Assembly (NCBI GenBank): GCA_010093485.1
Contig: MU001493.1
Coordinates: 963,599 to 1,027,598, forward strand
DNA from: Karstenula rhodostoma CBS 690.94
Lineage: Eukaryota; Ascomycota; Dothideomycetes; Pleosporales; Didymosphaeriaceae
DNA length: 64,000 nucleotides
Direction of reading: 5' to 3'
This document shows positions 1 to 12,187 of this stretch, one piece after another. The stretch's first letter is position 1. Every line of letters begins with the position of its first letter. The notes under the pieces were generated by a model that saw nothing but the letters and a program-made list of their open reading frames with translations, did not search any database and was not told where the DNA came from. The position numbers were made by a program, and so were the translations under genes.

Positions 1-299
1 CTTCAACACCAACATGCAATGTGCTGACCGTCAGCACACATACTGTAGAGATGTGCCTCTCGTTCTGACAGTAACAATATGGAATACCACTCGATCTGTT
101 GACTACCAACGACAATCAAAGCCCTGCAGATAGGAGCCTCAGAGCACAGCTTCCTTGTGCGAGAAACTAATCTCATCTTCCTCGCACGCCAAACAGTAGA
201 CAAGTCGATACTAGAGCGCAAGGATCTTATAACAACACCAACATCCTTGCCGTTGATCCGCAGCTGCGCATCCACTGAACCCCCTTGATGATCACCAAA

Positions 300-1249
300 A
301 TGGCGACTTACGAGACCGCCGAAGACAAATACATCACCATCAACTCGATCAAATTTGCCTACCGCCGCTTCGGCACGCGCACCGGCGTCCCCCTCTTCCT
401 CCATATGCATTTTCGCGGCACAATGGACCATTGGGACCCCACCTTCATCAACCCGCTCGCAGCAACCCGGCCCATCCTTCTCCTCGATAACGCGGGCGTC
501 GGCCGCTCAGACGGCTCAATCCCCACAACCTTCGTCGGCTGGGCGCAAGTCGTCCTCGACTTCTTCGCCGCGCTCAACCTCTCGCAGGTCGACGTCCTGG
601 GCTTCAGCATGGGCGGCTGCGCCGCGCAGATGATTGCGCTGAACGCGCCAAAGGGACTGGTGCGGCGGCTGATACTCGCGGGCACGATGCCGAGCACGGG
701 CGAGGGCACGGTGGTGGCGGCGGATCTGGGCCCGTTTTTGATGATCAGGGATGCGGTGAGCAGGGAGGAACAGAAGGCGGGGTTCCTGGAGAGCTTCTTT
801 GCGCCGAGTGAGAGGAGCCAGGCTGCTGGGGACGCGGCGTTCGAGCGCATATATGCTGCACGACCGAAGCGGGCTGACTATGTGGCTGTGGAGGACGCGA
901 AGAGGCAGGGGTTGGCGTTTGTGAATTTTCAACATCCAGCCAAGGCAGATGAAGGGTCGTATAATCGGCTGGAGGAGTTGAAAATGCCGGTGCTGATTGC
1001 GAATGGTGAGTGTCTTCTCAGGGAAGAGTTCGAAAAGTGCTAACCACGATGTTAGGTCACGACGATCTGTTAATGCCAACAAAAAACAGCATCGTAATGT
1101 ATCGCCAGCTGGAGAATGCAAATGCGCAGCTGCATCTGTATCCTGACTCTGGCCACGGGTTCTTGTATCAGTATGCGGCGCACTTCTCGAAGCTTGTCAA
1201 CGATTTCTTGGATGATGCGAGCTTGACGCCGGTGACCAGTCACCTCTGA
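300..1249 (+). CDS. alpha/beta hydrolase fold protein
   Basis: Exons 300-1005 and 1056-1249 (299 aa). The intron is 50 nt, GT-AG, with a GCTAAC branch site. This is an alpha/beta hydrolase-1 family enzyme of unknown substrate, probably cytosolic. Seen: an oxyanion-hole region at about residues 34-45, a nucleophile elbow GFSMGG with Ser103, an acidic residue in HDD right after the splice junction (237-239), and a catalytic-type His269 in DSGHG. The length is normal for small hydrolases and haloperoxidase-like proteins. I chose the ATG at 300 because its context (CCAAAATGG) is better than that of the in-frame ATG at 288. It could be an esterase, epoxide hydrolase-like enzyme or lactonase; the sequence does not decide. 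Confidence 0.88.
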
Positions 1250-2391
1250 GTGTGGCAGGCCTAGTACGATCAAACAGGCAAAGTAATGATTTCACAGCTA
1301 TGTTCAGAAAGTATACCTCATAATAACTCATTCCATACATGCTCCCTTTTGGTCTACTACGAATGATCATGGTCTCATGTTCCTCTCTAGCATCTCTTAC
1401 CCTTGCAGACGTTGCGTTTTGGCCTGGAAGGTCTGGTCTTCCTGTTTTTAGTCGGCTTTGCTGGCTTGTGTCTGGATCGGTCTAGCCGGCTTCTTCGTTC
1501 TTACTGGCTTCAGCGCCTTTCTCGTCTTCGTCTTTGTAGGCTTGTCAGGCTTAGAAGTCTTGGTCGGCCTCGTTGGCTTATGTGTCTTCGTCGGCTTGTT
1601 TGGAGGAAAAAGCATAAAAGTAAAACTGCGAATACGGCCACGCCGAAACGAGAGAACGAAGGAGAGCTTGCTAGTAGGAGACAACATCATTAGTTCCGAC
1701 GATCACTCGCCTTTGGTACGAATCGACGGAGCTCATCTACACAGTCGCGGTAAGTTCACTGTTCCTGTCGGTGTCGCACATGTCTCAAGATCTCATCAGT
1801 ATCATCCGGGGCGTTGCGTCACAATTCCAGAGTGTATGTATGTCATACGGACTACCTAGATAAGGACTTGTATGATCGTGAGAGACGAATACCCCAGGGC
1901 CCTCTCGAAGCAGTCGAAACAAAACATGCTACATAGCGCGAAACGTGTTGAGATAGAGACGGATGTCGGAGATGATGTTCGGTGTAAGGCTTGCAGGCCA
2001 TTAGTTCTGATTGGGTGTACCAGCACGATGCCACAAGTAAGCAAATGCCCCGTCCGCGCGATACGTCGTTATTTCCTTCAACCTCGCCCTCCATAATCTC
2101 AGCTTGAAGCAAAATGTGAAACATTTCGGAACTCGTAACCACGGACTCATGAGCTTATTCACGGTATCGACGGGGCAACATACTCCGTTAAGCGAAGATG
2201 AACGCTCGTAAGCTAAGCCACCCCCAGTCGCAAGGCTTACCTGCACACGCCATCAAACCTCGCCCCCTCACCCACAATTGCGCCCCTGGTGTCATCTAAG
2301 ATTCCATTTGGCAGCCTCGCGTGAATCATAGGCGGTGCAGAAGTATTCACAGACACAGTCTCCATCTATACCATCGAACAAACCTTCCACC
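1250..2391. other. intergenic, with a K/P/T-rich low-complexity stretch
   Basis: No convincing gene. At 1448-1690 the minus strand has an 80-codon frame rich in a Lys-Pro-Thr motif (repeats of the KPTKT type). The DNA there is an imperfect repeat of GTCGGCTTGTT-like units on the plus strand. After one TAA the same frame stays open for a further short stretch. This may be the tail of a decayed gene or plain low-complexity DNA. Confidence 0.4.
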
Positions 2392-3201
2392 ATGACAGAC
2401 GTGCACAAGAAGATCCTCGCTGCCTGTTCCAGTGGCAACATTTACACCCTAAAATCACTGTTCCAAGAATTTCAGATCGGCCCCGACCACCCACAGAGTG
2501 TCTACAGTCTCGATCAGAATCTCCCGGAAGGAGAACAACTACCTGTTGGTGAGCACATGTTCGTGGCTGCCATCGAAGGTGAACAAGCTGGAGTCATAGC
2601 GTTTCTTTCCGACCATTTCTCACAGGCCAGTCTCTATGGATACCCTATGCAGGCGGCGATCGACACGGGCAACACTACAGTGCTAAGAGCGGTCTGCAAA
2701 TGCGATCCAGCGTCTGCTAGTGCTGAACTCGGCGACGACTCAAGCATCAATGCACTTGGGTACGCGGCTTCCAAGAAGAACGGTGCGGAGTTGGTGAAAG
2801 TGCTACTGGACGGTGGCGCAGACCCGAATACAATCCCACCACTCAGGCTACCGGCGAGTTGGAATGTATCTGCTGCAATTCTTGCGGGCCTGCCGGTGTC
2901 GACATTCGAGCAGTTCTTCGACGCTGGGTATGAAGGCAATGATCCCTGGGCCGTGACATTTGCGGTGGAGAAGAAACGCGCCGACATCCTTGAGGTTTTG
3001 TTCGCGAGAGGCAAGGAGTTCGCGGATGCCCAGTTCCCGTCAGAGAAAGAGATGATTGCAATCGCAAACAAGGATAACGACGTAAGCATGATAGCAGCTA
3101 TCAAGCGTGCTTATGCGATGCTTTCCAAGCGAAAACCCGACAGGAAAGCTGGATTGTTTGCATCCTTTATGGGCAGGATGCGGTCGCGGTCGCGGAGTTA
3201 G
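2392..3201 (+). CDS. ankyrin-repeat-like protein
   Basis: Single exon, 269 aa. The start ATG at 2392 has a CACCATGAC context. Weak, degenerate ankyrin-type helix pairs are visible, for example the part ending LLDGGADPN (about residues 138-150) and repeats built on AAxxG, AAIDTGN and FAVEKKRADILEVLF. The C-terminus is basic and ends in Arg-Ser repeats (RMRSRSRS). Proteins like this are usually scaffolds. I see no enzymatic motif, signal peptide or membrane segment. It is not coupled to its neighbours. I am confident it is a real gene and moderately confident of the ankyrin assignment. Confidence 0.8.
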   Translation: MTDVHKKILAACSSGNIYTLKSLFQEFQIGPDHPQSVYSLDQNLPEGEQLPVGEHMFVAAIEGEQAGVIAFLSDHFSQASLYGYPMQAAIDTGNTTVLRAVCKCDPASASAELGDDSSINALGYAASKKNGAELVKVLLDGGADPNTIPPLRLPASWNVSAAILAGLPVSTFEQFFDAGYEGNDPWAVTFAVEKKRADILEVLFARGKEFADAQFPSEKEMIAIANKDNDVSMIAAIKRAYAMLSKRKPDRKAGLFASFMGRMRSRSRS

Positions 3202-4150
3202 AAGATTCTACAAGCCAAGTAGGACCAAAAACAGCCGCAGGAAAATCTTTCTCATTGCCTGAGACATTATCAGACGAGCCTCGAAACCCGTCAGTTCATG
3301 CATCGATGCCACATCTCACCACTGTCACGTCTGCATCCTCCATCAACATACTCGAAGCTTAAAGGTGTCTACACCCGATTCGGTAACACTGGAAGCCTTT
3401 CTAAGGGACCGCAAAGACGAGAATAAGCGGAAATAGCATGATTCTGGGACCTAATGACAAGAATAGGCGGGAAATGTTTCTCGGGGCCCAATGACAAGAT
3501 TATCGGAGGGGCCACCGCCATCGATGCGGACAAGATGGTCCCGTATCGCGGGGAAACACCATTGCCAACAGCCCCTCGCTTCAGCAACTATGTCTTGAAT
3601 GCGTGAAATCCAAGGTAGCTTGTCATACCCAGCATCGCCACGTGAGTCGCATAACCGAGAAGAATATCCGAAGTTATGACCCAGCGCCGTTCTCCTATAG
3701 CAAATCAAAGTCTTCTCGTGGTTTCAAAGTACAGTCCTGCTTCCGTTAACCTTTATAGAGCTATGGCTTTTGACTGCATCATAATGTATAGCCACTTGCA
3801 ACCCCATTCCGCCTACCACTAAACACAGGTTCTGAGATACTCCTCCACGAAGCGGACACGTAGGCAAGTGTTTAGAGAGAACGTCTATCTACGCCGCCAT
3901 ATATATGCGGAGGTGTCATCAGGGCCCCGAGACGCTGAAGCAAAGCCGCGACTCTATCGCTCCTCACTCATCCTCAAGCCCCTACCCCATCACGCATAAG
4001 TTCAGGCTCAGATACACAATCTTATTAGTCAGGCCCTCACGCACCGACATATCTGATCTGTGCATCGCTATCCCCCCTCTACGGAAAACGCCCCATATTT
4101 CCAAGGTATGTAAGTGGCGAAAATGACGACGAGGTATTCCAACCATCAAA
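3202..4150. other. intergenic, no gene seen
   Basis: No ORF here shows family resemblance or sensible coding structure. It separates the ankyrin-like gene from the tRNA. Confidence 0.5.
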
Positions 4151-4234
4151 GCGGGAGTTGTCTAGTGGTTATGATATCTGCTTTACATTTGTGTATTGCG
4201 CAGAAGGTCCCCGGTTCGATCCCGGGCTTCCGTA
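4151..4234 (+). tRNA. tRNA-Val(TAC) with 11-nt intron
   Basis: A full cloverleaf folds. The acceptor stem is GCGGGAG with CTTCCGT (7 pairs, two G-T), discriminator A4234. The D arm is GTC/GAT around TAGTGGTTAT. The anticodon stem is TCTGC/GCAGA. The T arm is CCCGG/CCGGG around TTCGATC. The anticodon is at 4184-4186. The loop is 18 nt, so 11 nt (4188-4198) lie one base 3' of the anticodon, the canonical place for a tRNA intron. Confidence 0.93.
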
Positions 4235-7200
4235 GCATTTTGCGTAGGTTTCCCTTTGTGTGTAGGTAATGAGGAAAAGAGAAACGAAGCGAATTTTGTG
4301 GTGCTTTCCATGGGGTGCGTTGTCTCTACAGCTGCGGTAAAGATGTAAAACGTGCAATGAGGTTATGGCTGCGTGTTGGTTGTGTTGTTCTAGTAGGTAA
4401 TTAGTCGGCACCAATTTTATCTTGAAGGTGTCGGCAGGTACTTAAAGTCCAATTCAAGTAGTTATCCGGGAACATAGTGCTCGTGATGAAGCTTATAACG
4501 AGATTGCAAAGTCATGGTGTTGGTCGAAATTCTCATCGGGGTTTTGTTTTGATGCCCTTAATTTAAGCTACCTTGTCATCCTACACTGGCTTCGCTTTTG
4601 TACTACATCACGCCCGGCAGGGAATATACTTCGTTGGAACTTCCTTTGATCTGCCCTTGCGACCTCGAGAGACATATATTGAGATGGTCCATTGGGTAGA
4701 AATTCCTATTGAGCGACGGGGGAAAAATCTTGAGTCGTTAGGGACGATGTCACTGTTCGGAGTAGTGGATGGTGGTGGCAGTCCAACTATCAGAGGAAGA
4801 ACATTTTCAACACCGGTAAGTAATCTAATCTGGTTAGGCTGGCGAGAAGGACTCGGTGAAACCACCAGGACAATGCTAATGTTATCTCTAACATACACGC
4901 AGAGTAAGGCATGGTAGCTCAGCTGTTGCAGTCGAAGCGGAGATTTTGGTAAACGTGCAGCTTGGATCGGTTGGGGAAGGTCGATGTATTACATTAGGCG
5001 ACTTCCGTCTTCGGCTGTGAGTAACACATGATGATTTGCACAGCAGTGAACTTCGTCGTGCATGCTTACCCTGCATTAGCTCCGCGTCCTTCCCTCATCA
5101 CATGATCTGAAAATCGGTGAGTAGTGGTAACCTGTACATCCCTCTAACAGCAACGGCTCTGTGCCCTCGGTCAATTTGGACCCATGTCGGCAAGGGTGCT
5201 GGCTTCGGCATGGCGGCAAGATATAGTATCTCCCCCGACCGTTCCTCAGCTGAGACGGCCCGAAGCCACGGCCCCTAATTGCCGACTCGCATCGGACGCC
5301 ACCTGGTCGATTTTCAGCCTCTGGTTCCACGTGTGTCTGCGAAACATAGGCGGCCCGCAGGTGGCTGGTTACTTGTGCGGCTCGTTGGTTACCGGGGATT
5401 CGGATGACCAAGATTTCTATTCACGCAGCACCTGGACTGAAGCGTGAAATCGGAGTGCAAGATTTTGAAGTTGTTATATGCCTTGGTTTCCGAAACTCTC
5501 GGTATGTGCAGTGCTAATGTACTTTTTGATGAGAGGAGCATCTCATGGAAATGACACTTCTGTGCAATCCTCGTGGATTTCGTAGTTAGTGACCCCAATT
5601 TGGCTGATGGAGTCATATGGCATGTCAAGGGAAGTAGAGACACGTGCAGTTATATAGTGATTGTTCGTTTATTGGCACCATGCTGATTTGGGGAGAAGTG
5701 CACTCTGTTGTCGGCCGCCCAAATTGACAAAAGCTTGGGGATACCAGGCCTGCGTAGGTACCCGATACATGTTGAATCATTTTGTGACCCGTTCTTCTTT
5801 CGCTGATCTCCAGTGAGAAACAGACCCAATGCCTGGTCCGTAGTGTACTGCTGGGGCTTTCAGGTCGCCGAACCAGATGTATGACGCATCGTCGTCTAGG
5901 AATAATAGGGTGTGCTAATTTCGTGTTCTTTCCATGCACGTTGGGTTTATTGAACCAATCCAGTCGTTTCTCCTACCTATTCAAACTGCCAAATACCAGT
6001 TTTGCATCGTTCGCTCGTCAAGAGAAGCAGATGATGCTGCGCCGTCGTTTTGTTAACCGATGAGAATCTGGGTCTTCGCTCCGCACAGCCAAAGACGGCC
6101 AGGATTATCTGGAGGGTGGTAGCCCAGGTCATTGCCAAAAAGCATTGGGAATGCTGCTTGTCGACGCACTCAACACTGTGTTACCACACCTGAACCTCTC
6201 ACCCCACATTGACGCAACAACCTGTCCGGTCTCCTGTCCATGACAGGCAATTTGTGGGCGCTGCGCCTCCGGCTTTGGTTGAGATTCTTCGGCCATTATA
6301 GCCAGGAATGATATTGCTCTTTGCACCATAATAATGATTGCCCAGTGCAAGGAGTAGTATGGTGGGGTTAGCTATGTGGCCTGGGCGAACAGTTTCACAG
6401 CCTCAAAAAGGTCGTATGGAGGAGCAAGCCAAGTAACATCCTGGTGCACAATGCAAGCTGCAAAGTGGTCGTGATTGTGGTTCCCGCGCAATCAGGGTAC
6501 AGGTCCGCACTGACGTGCCGCTTTGAGTTAGAGGTGACTAGGGCCCTGCATCCTCCATTTCCAAGAACCCAGTCTCTGCGAATTCGGACGTTTGCATTGA
6601 ATCATCTCTCCGCGGTGAGAAGTGAACACTGCAGTCGTCTAGGCCCAATCGACAGAATGCGATAACGTCCTCGACAAGCCTCCCTGCAGCAGAAGCGTCC
6701 TTCCTAATGCGTCGATGTGCTTTCCAGAACTTTGTGCTTGCATTGCGCCGAAGGTTGCGGCCTTCATGCGAGGGGTTCCATCTCTGAGAGATATGTTTGC
6801 CGCCTGATGCGCGAGAGCAGTGCAGTAACAAAATGGTCGATGTGGAAAATAGACCGCTGCCACGACCTCTTGCAGCCAAGGACACTCATGCTGTGCCAAC
6901 ATGATCGCTCTTCATACGTAGCTACGTGCCTAATCGTGACTTAAACACCACTGTTGGATGCAGAAATAACTGGACGAAAATCTCCACTGTGTGCACGTAC
7001 AGTTTATGTTGACGTGATGATATATCGGAACCCTCTCGACGTATCAAAATGTTTACTTCCACGATTACATGCGACGTCTCGTCAAAGTCTGTTGGCCTCG
7101 TCTTCCACGCGGGTAAATGAAGGTGTGGAGAAAGGAACCCCTGGGGCGCTAAGTGCTTGACTAATGGGCGTCCGTATGACCTGCAGCTCGTAACGCAGCA

Positions 7201-10200
7201 CGATCGGTCTTCCCATGTGGCTGCATGATCTGTTTAGTGGGGTGTCCCAACAACTTTGACGTGTGGGATAGTCGCTCTTGTAGTACTGTAAGTAACGGTA
7301 TAGCTTGCGCGGAGACCTGACTCACTTTGATGACTGTCAATAACGGAACACCTGTAACATCCAGCAACCCTGATACTAATACCACAACCTGATGAGGAAA
7401 GGCGATGTAAGGTGAGTTATACCGAGCTGTCTAAGATACATCGTCATCGATGGTACAAGCTCCGTGATTGCGACGAAGCTTCCATGACGAGTCGACTACG
7501 CTGAACCATGCCCCTGATAGGATCGTGATGATGGGTGTCAAAGGAGTTTCGAATAGTTCAAGCCACAATTTTTGTCTGTGATAAGCATACACGCATTGGC
7601 TTTTGAGTTGCGGTTGCTCTTGGGTGTGCAATGTAACCATCCCCAACTCCAAAGTACTGTACCTCGGCCCACATTCACATCCCCGGACGCTCGAAAATCT
7701 GACTTCTGCATGGATGTCGCTCCCAGGCTGAGTATTGAGTCCGAGTGAAGAAGGGAAGGGATGTACTGTTAACCCGCAGGTAGACATGTGCTGCTTTCTG
7801 CTTCCAATTTCGATCGATTGTCAACTGCACAAAGCGTGCCCCGCAGGTTCCAGTCATTGATGCGCGCCATCGGACGATCTTCTGAGCTAACTGTGCATAC
7901 AAGTCTTCGAATGGAGACATCATGTCGTTTCTCAATTCTTGCAGTGCTTAGTGTGCTCGTATCGCCCTATTCTGCGCGATCATGACTATGGGCAGGCTTC
8001 TCAGGAGCTGTGACTTCAAATGCAGTGTGACACCAGGGTAGATGCTGACCGCATGTAGTACGAGGTCAGTTCGTGGGGCCTGCAAAGTGCAGGAAGTGGA
8101 AATCAATAGAATGGCTACCTCCGACTGACGAGGGCACAAAAATGTGCTGTAGTCTCACCGATCGGTTTGCGAGACGTAGTCACCGTAACCAACAGGGAGC
8201 AAGGCTTCGGAGCGCGAAGGGGGCTATGTTCGTTTCGATATCGGCCGCCCGTGCCTGCAGGCTGCTCGGAGCGCATTGGCGGCTGGTCGTGCGGCTTTGG
8301 GTAAAGGCGCTCCTTCGAAGAGCCACGAACCGCGCTTCTCGAGATGCTTTTGGCGAGTAGACGAGTCCAGAGTCCAGACGCCGACCAGGTTCTCAAAGCG
8401 GTGCCGCACAATGCATGTCGGGGATGTCGTCACCGCCCAGTAGCTGGATGTGGGGAAGACGGCTCTTTCGCAGGCCGCCACGAAGCCACACACCCTCGAT
8501 GTCTAGCGGACCCGAATTGAGGGAACGAGGTCCGGGGGTGCCCTGATTCGCACCCCCTGGCCCCGGACAAGACGTGCAGGCCGTGAGTGTGCCGTTCGAT
8601 GGGCGTAGCCGCGTAAACTTTGGATCCTTCGGTGTCGACGAGATTGAACGAGGCGCCCGAGGTTGTAGAGGCTCCCGCGTTACTTGACTAATGCTGTTTC
8701 AGGGATACGTGTCATTGTGTCTGGTACGCTAAGCCCTGGCGTGCTCGTCTCTGCTTGCGCCGAAGACGACGACCTCACCCGTACCCGCAACCCGCACCAC
8801 CATCTCCATCGCCATCTTTCTTCTCCATGTAGTCCATCTAGTCCATCTGCTGCTAGCTGCGCGACCGCCGTCAAAGCTTCATCGGTCCCTGCCGTCTCCT
8901 GTCTTTGCCAGCGGCTGCCGCGGCTGCGGGTGGGGGGTGACTTGGATTTTTGGCACCACCCACAATAGAAGGAGCTCCCTGCATCCAAGGTTGGAAAGCT
9001 GCAATAATCTCGCAACTGTTGACAAGTCTCGCTAGACACAGAGCGCAAGAGAACCGCCACTAAGGACAAGGCTGCAGACAAGAAGATACTCTGCTAAGTG
9101 CAGCATCTTGGAGCATCGAACCACTCCTTCGTTATGGCGTTCGCTCAAGCCGACGGCCATCCACGAACATACCCCAAGGAAAACAACAAACTATAACAAT
9201 AGCCGTCGGGCATCGCGTGCGACAATACGGTGCAGTGGATGCGGCACCAGGGCTCTCCTACAACTCTTTCTCTCCCTGCCCGTCAAGTCTGTCTCGACGG
9301 GCTTCCAGTGCTACACGCCGTCAACCAAAAACTACTCCTCTTTCTTGACGTCGCTTGAGTCAAGGTTTCGATGAGCCAATGGCTCGATGTTGCCTCGCAT
9401 ACCGCCCTGCCCATGGGGGGCATTTCAGCAAATATCCGTGTCATCTTCGTGAACGCAACAACCCTTTGAGCGTTGATTTTAGCTCGTGCGCTTGCTGCTA
9501 TTGACTGGGGTGTCGACCACGATTCAGATATTGAGTCCTGGAATGCTGTACCGCGTGACTGAGTAACACACTGGGCTACTCTTGGGACTGAACCAGTTCT
9601 GCACGAGAACCATTCGTGCTCTGACAAGGGATTGAATACGGCGGCACCAGTCCAAGTTCTCCTCAACAAACAACGTTCCAGAAAAGATCCACATATGTCC
9701 AACTCGCGCTGCTAACTGTTGACAGTAACCGCCAAGACGCGGTCTCTCCCGCTCGCGATTTGATTCTTTCTTTGTGTATAGTTTGCAACTTCCATTATGA
9801 CGCTTCACTCGCCCGGCTAAAGTCGGTTCATTTTCAGAAAGCCAACGGGAAATTTGGGATCGATTTGGACCGGAAGAGGCGAACCCAACGCCGATGAAGG
9901 ACAAGTCGTGTATTATTTGTTGTCTCCGAGATTACGACGGCCTCGCTATTCGCGCTCGAAGCCCCACTGTTTGTATCGGATCGAGGTTCGAGGCGTTGCA
10001 AAGAGCATCGGGCTGTTGATATAGATAGCAACGCTACACATTCGTTGCTCAATGGTCACCTACCAGACAAGTGTGCGTGATGCGCCGATCCCGGAGGGCT
10101 TTCGGTAGGTTCAAGGAGAACTGCTGCCACAGGCAGCAGCTTATAGGCCAATCCACAGCAGTCTGGGCGCTTTACGGCATCAACTCCTGAGGATCAGAAT

Positions 10201-12187
10201 CGATCCAAGTTTGGCCTAGGGTTCGGCATGGCTGGGGCACGGTACCGAGCTGGCAGGCGTCTTTGCAATATGCAGCGGATTTGTGCCGTACACCTGTAAG
10301 ACTGTCCCTGCTGGGCCTGCTCGACACGGCCGTCTGTGTCTCGCGTGGAAGCGGCTTCATCTCCGCGAATGCAAGATACCATGCTCGTCTCATGCTACCT
10401 CAATAATGACGCAACTCTTTTCAGACGACACGCCTACATAAATTTTTCAACTGCTTTTGGTTCTTCTGCTGTGTTCGGCGGCGAATGAACCTTTACCATG
10501 CTGTCAAGCCCCCGCAAACATTCAACACATTAATTACAATACCGAAACTTTCACAGCTCGAACGCTCTTATGCTCGAATCTCATTTCAAGCGTTGCTGGA
10601 GGAAAATAGGATAGTCCTGCCGTGGCGTAGCGTCATCCAAACAAGCCACTCTGGCCCGATCTTCCACCATCGTGGGATCGTTCCACACCCACACAAGATT
10701 AATATCCGGACGCCATGTACGCGCATGCCAGACACAGCCCAAGAGCAACGCGATTCGCCGCGGATGGCCTCCCGCGGACCGATGCTTGCTGATCTGCAAG
10801 AACAAGGGATCTTACCCCAGCATGTGCAGCTGTGTATGTACAGGAGCTTGACTTGGGCCTGCAGGCGGACGCGGACCATGTTTTCTTCAGCCGAGTCGAG
10901 GTACCTTGCTCTCTGTGTGTCTGGTTGCAGATGGCACAGCGATATTGATTGTGTCAATTCTGAATAATGGGACAGCAAGTCTCGCCACGGTCAAGTCGAG
11001 GAAGAAAGCGTCGGCGACGGCCTGTCGTGGGAGCAGTCAGTTCGCCATCGGTCTACGGATTTCGTCGACTTGTAGCCCATGTCGCAACAGTTGCTCGGGA
11101 CGGCGTCCTCGAGGCACTAGCTGCGTTGCTCGCGTTCAGCGGTTCGGCGAGGCCAACAGCAACGCTTGCGTTTTCGGGCAGGCCAAGTTGGTGTGAACAG
11201 GCGGCAGCAACCAAGGTGGATTGAACCCTGCAAAAAGTTCCTGTTGGCCACGGTTTCGGACAAATATCAATCAGACGTCTGGTGGAAGCATGCGGATTGG
11301 AAACGACAATATCGCGATTAGCCGACGGCACGGCAGTGCGTCAGACCATAGCAACCCCAAAAGAATGCAGAGTGATAGCCCTGCGACGAGAGCAGTAAGC
11401 GCTCAGTCAGGACCGCGGGTCCGTCTGCCGTCGAGACGCCGCTCACGGTGGAGCACGCTTGCAGCGGCTGGTGCATGGCGCTTTCACAGCGCGATGGCCT
11501 AGAGCCCTGATCGCACATGTGGGCTGGCGCGCTGCCGCCAAGCGGGGACACGATATATTGGTGTGCGATCGTCAGCCGCATCGTCGACGAGCACGCGCGC
11601 AGTATGGTGTGGAAGGCGGAGGCGAGGGCGAGGCGAGGGCGAGAGGGAAATGACAGGCGCGGTCACGAGAGCGCAGTCAAGGACGATCGTTGGTGGCAGC
11701 GATCGCACCGTCTCGTGCTCATCAGCATGGTACCATTCCCCACCGGAGCGAGCGCGGGCGGCAGAGCACAGGCTGGCCGAGTACACGGCGCTCGCTGCAG
11801 ACTGGGCAGACGATCCCTGAGCGCCAGGGTGCCCGAAATATGCACGTATTCAACGGCTGGCGGGTCCCCAGCAGACGCTCGTGCTTTCACTGGTCGGATC
11901 CGCTAGTGTGCCCACCCTGGTCACATTTGAGATTTTGACGACCTCACAGTGCCTCCAGCCATGTCAACACTACCCCAAATGCTGCTAAGAGCATGTCCTG
12001 CAGCTTAAACTACGCCGGGATGCGAACTATCATTCGACGCCCGGACCTGCAAACATGTGGCTTGAATATTTAGTCTCCCGCCCTCCCTCCGGGGAACCGT
12101 CGGATTCCTCCCTCCATCAATGTGATCTTCGTTCCCGTTGCACTCCGCACTCTTCTTTCCTATCACATTCGTTGGTCGCTGCTTGCC
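4235..12187. other. about 8 kb without a convincing gene
   Basis: Only short frames, none with a recognisable family, splice-consistent continuation or low-complexity coding signature. No transposase, reverse transcriptase or gag-like motif was recognised. It may be an old repeat-derived or mutated tract. A self-complementary GC-rich element at 8530-8568 is listed separately. Small unannotated genes or ncRNAs cannot be excluded. Confidence 0.45.
8530..8568. repeat. GC-rich inverted repeat with two alternative stems
   Basis: GGGGGTGC (8534-8541) and GCACCCCC (8550-8557) form a perfect 8-bp stem with an 8-nt loop. The outer GTCCGGGG (8530-8537) can instead pair with CCCCGGAC (8561-8568). The two stems share the same G run and exclude each other. 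No gene is nearby, so function is unknown. Confidence 0.55.

Noticed and set aside
516..1121. 201-codon minus-strand frame
   Set aside because: Antisense shadow of the alpha/beta hydrolase gene.
4912..4990. tRNA-like start GGTAGCTCAGCTGTTGCAG
   Set aside because: Resembles a D-arm and A box, but no matching acceptor, anticodon or T arm follows.
10485..10967. 160-codon plus-strand frame
   Set aside because: No family resemblance and the opposite strand is nearly as open. Not called.
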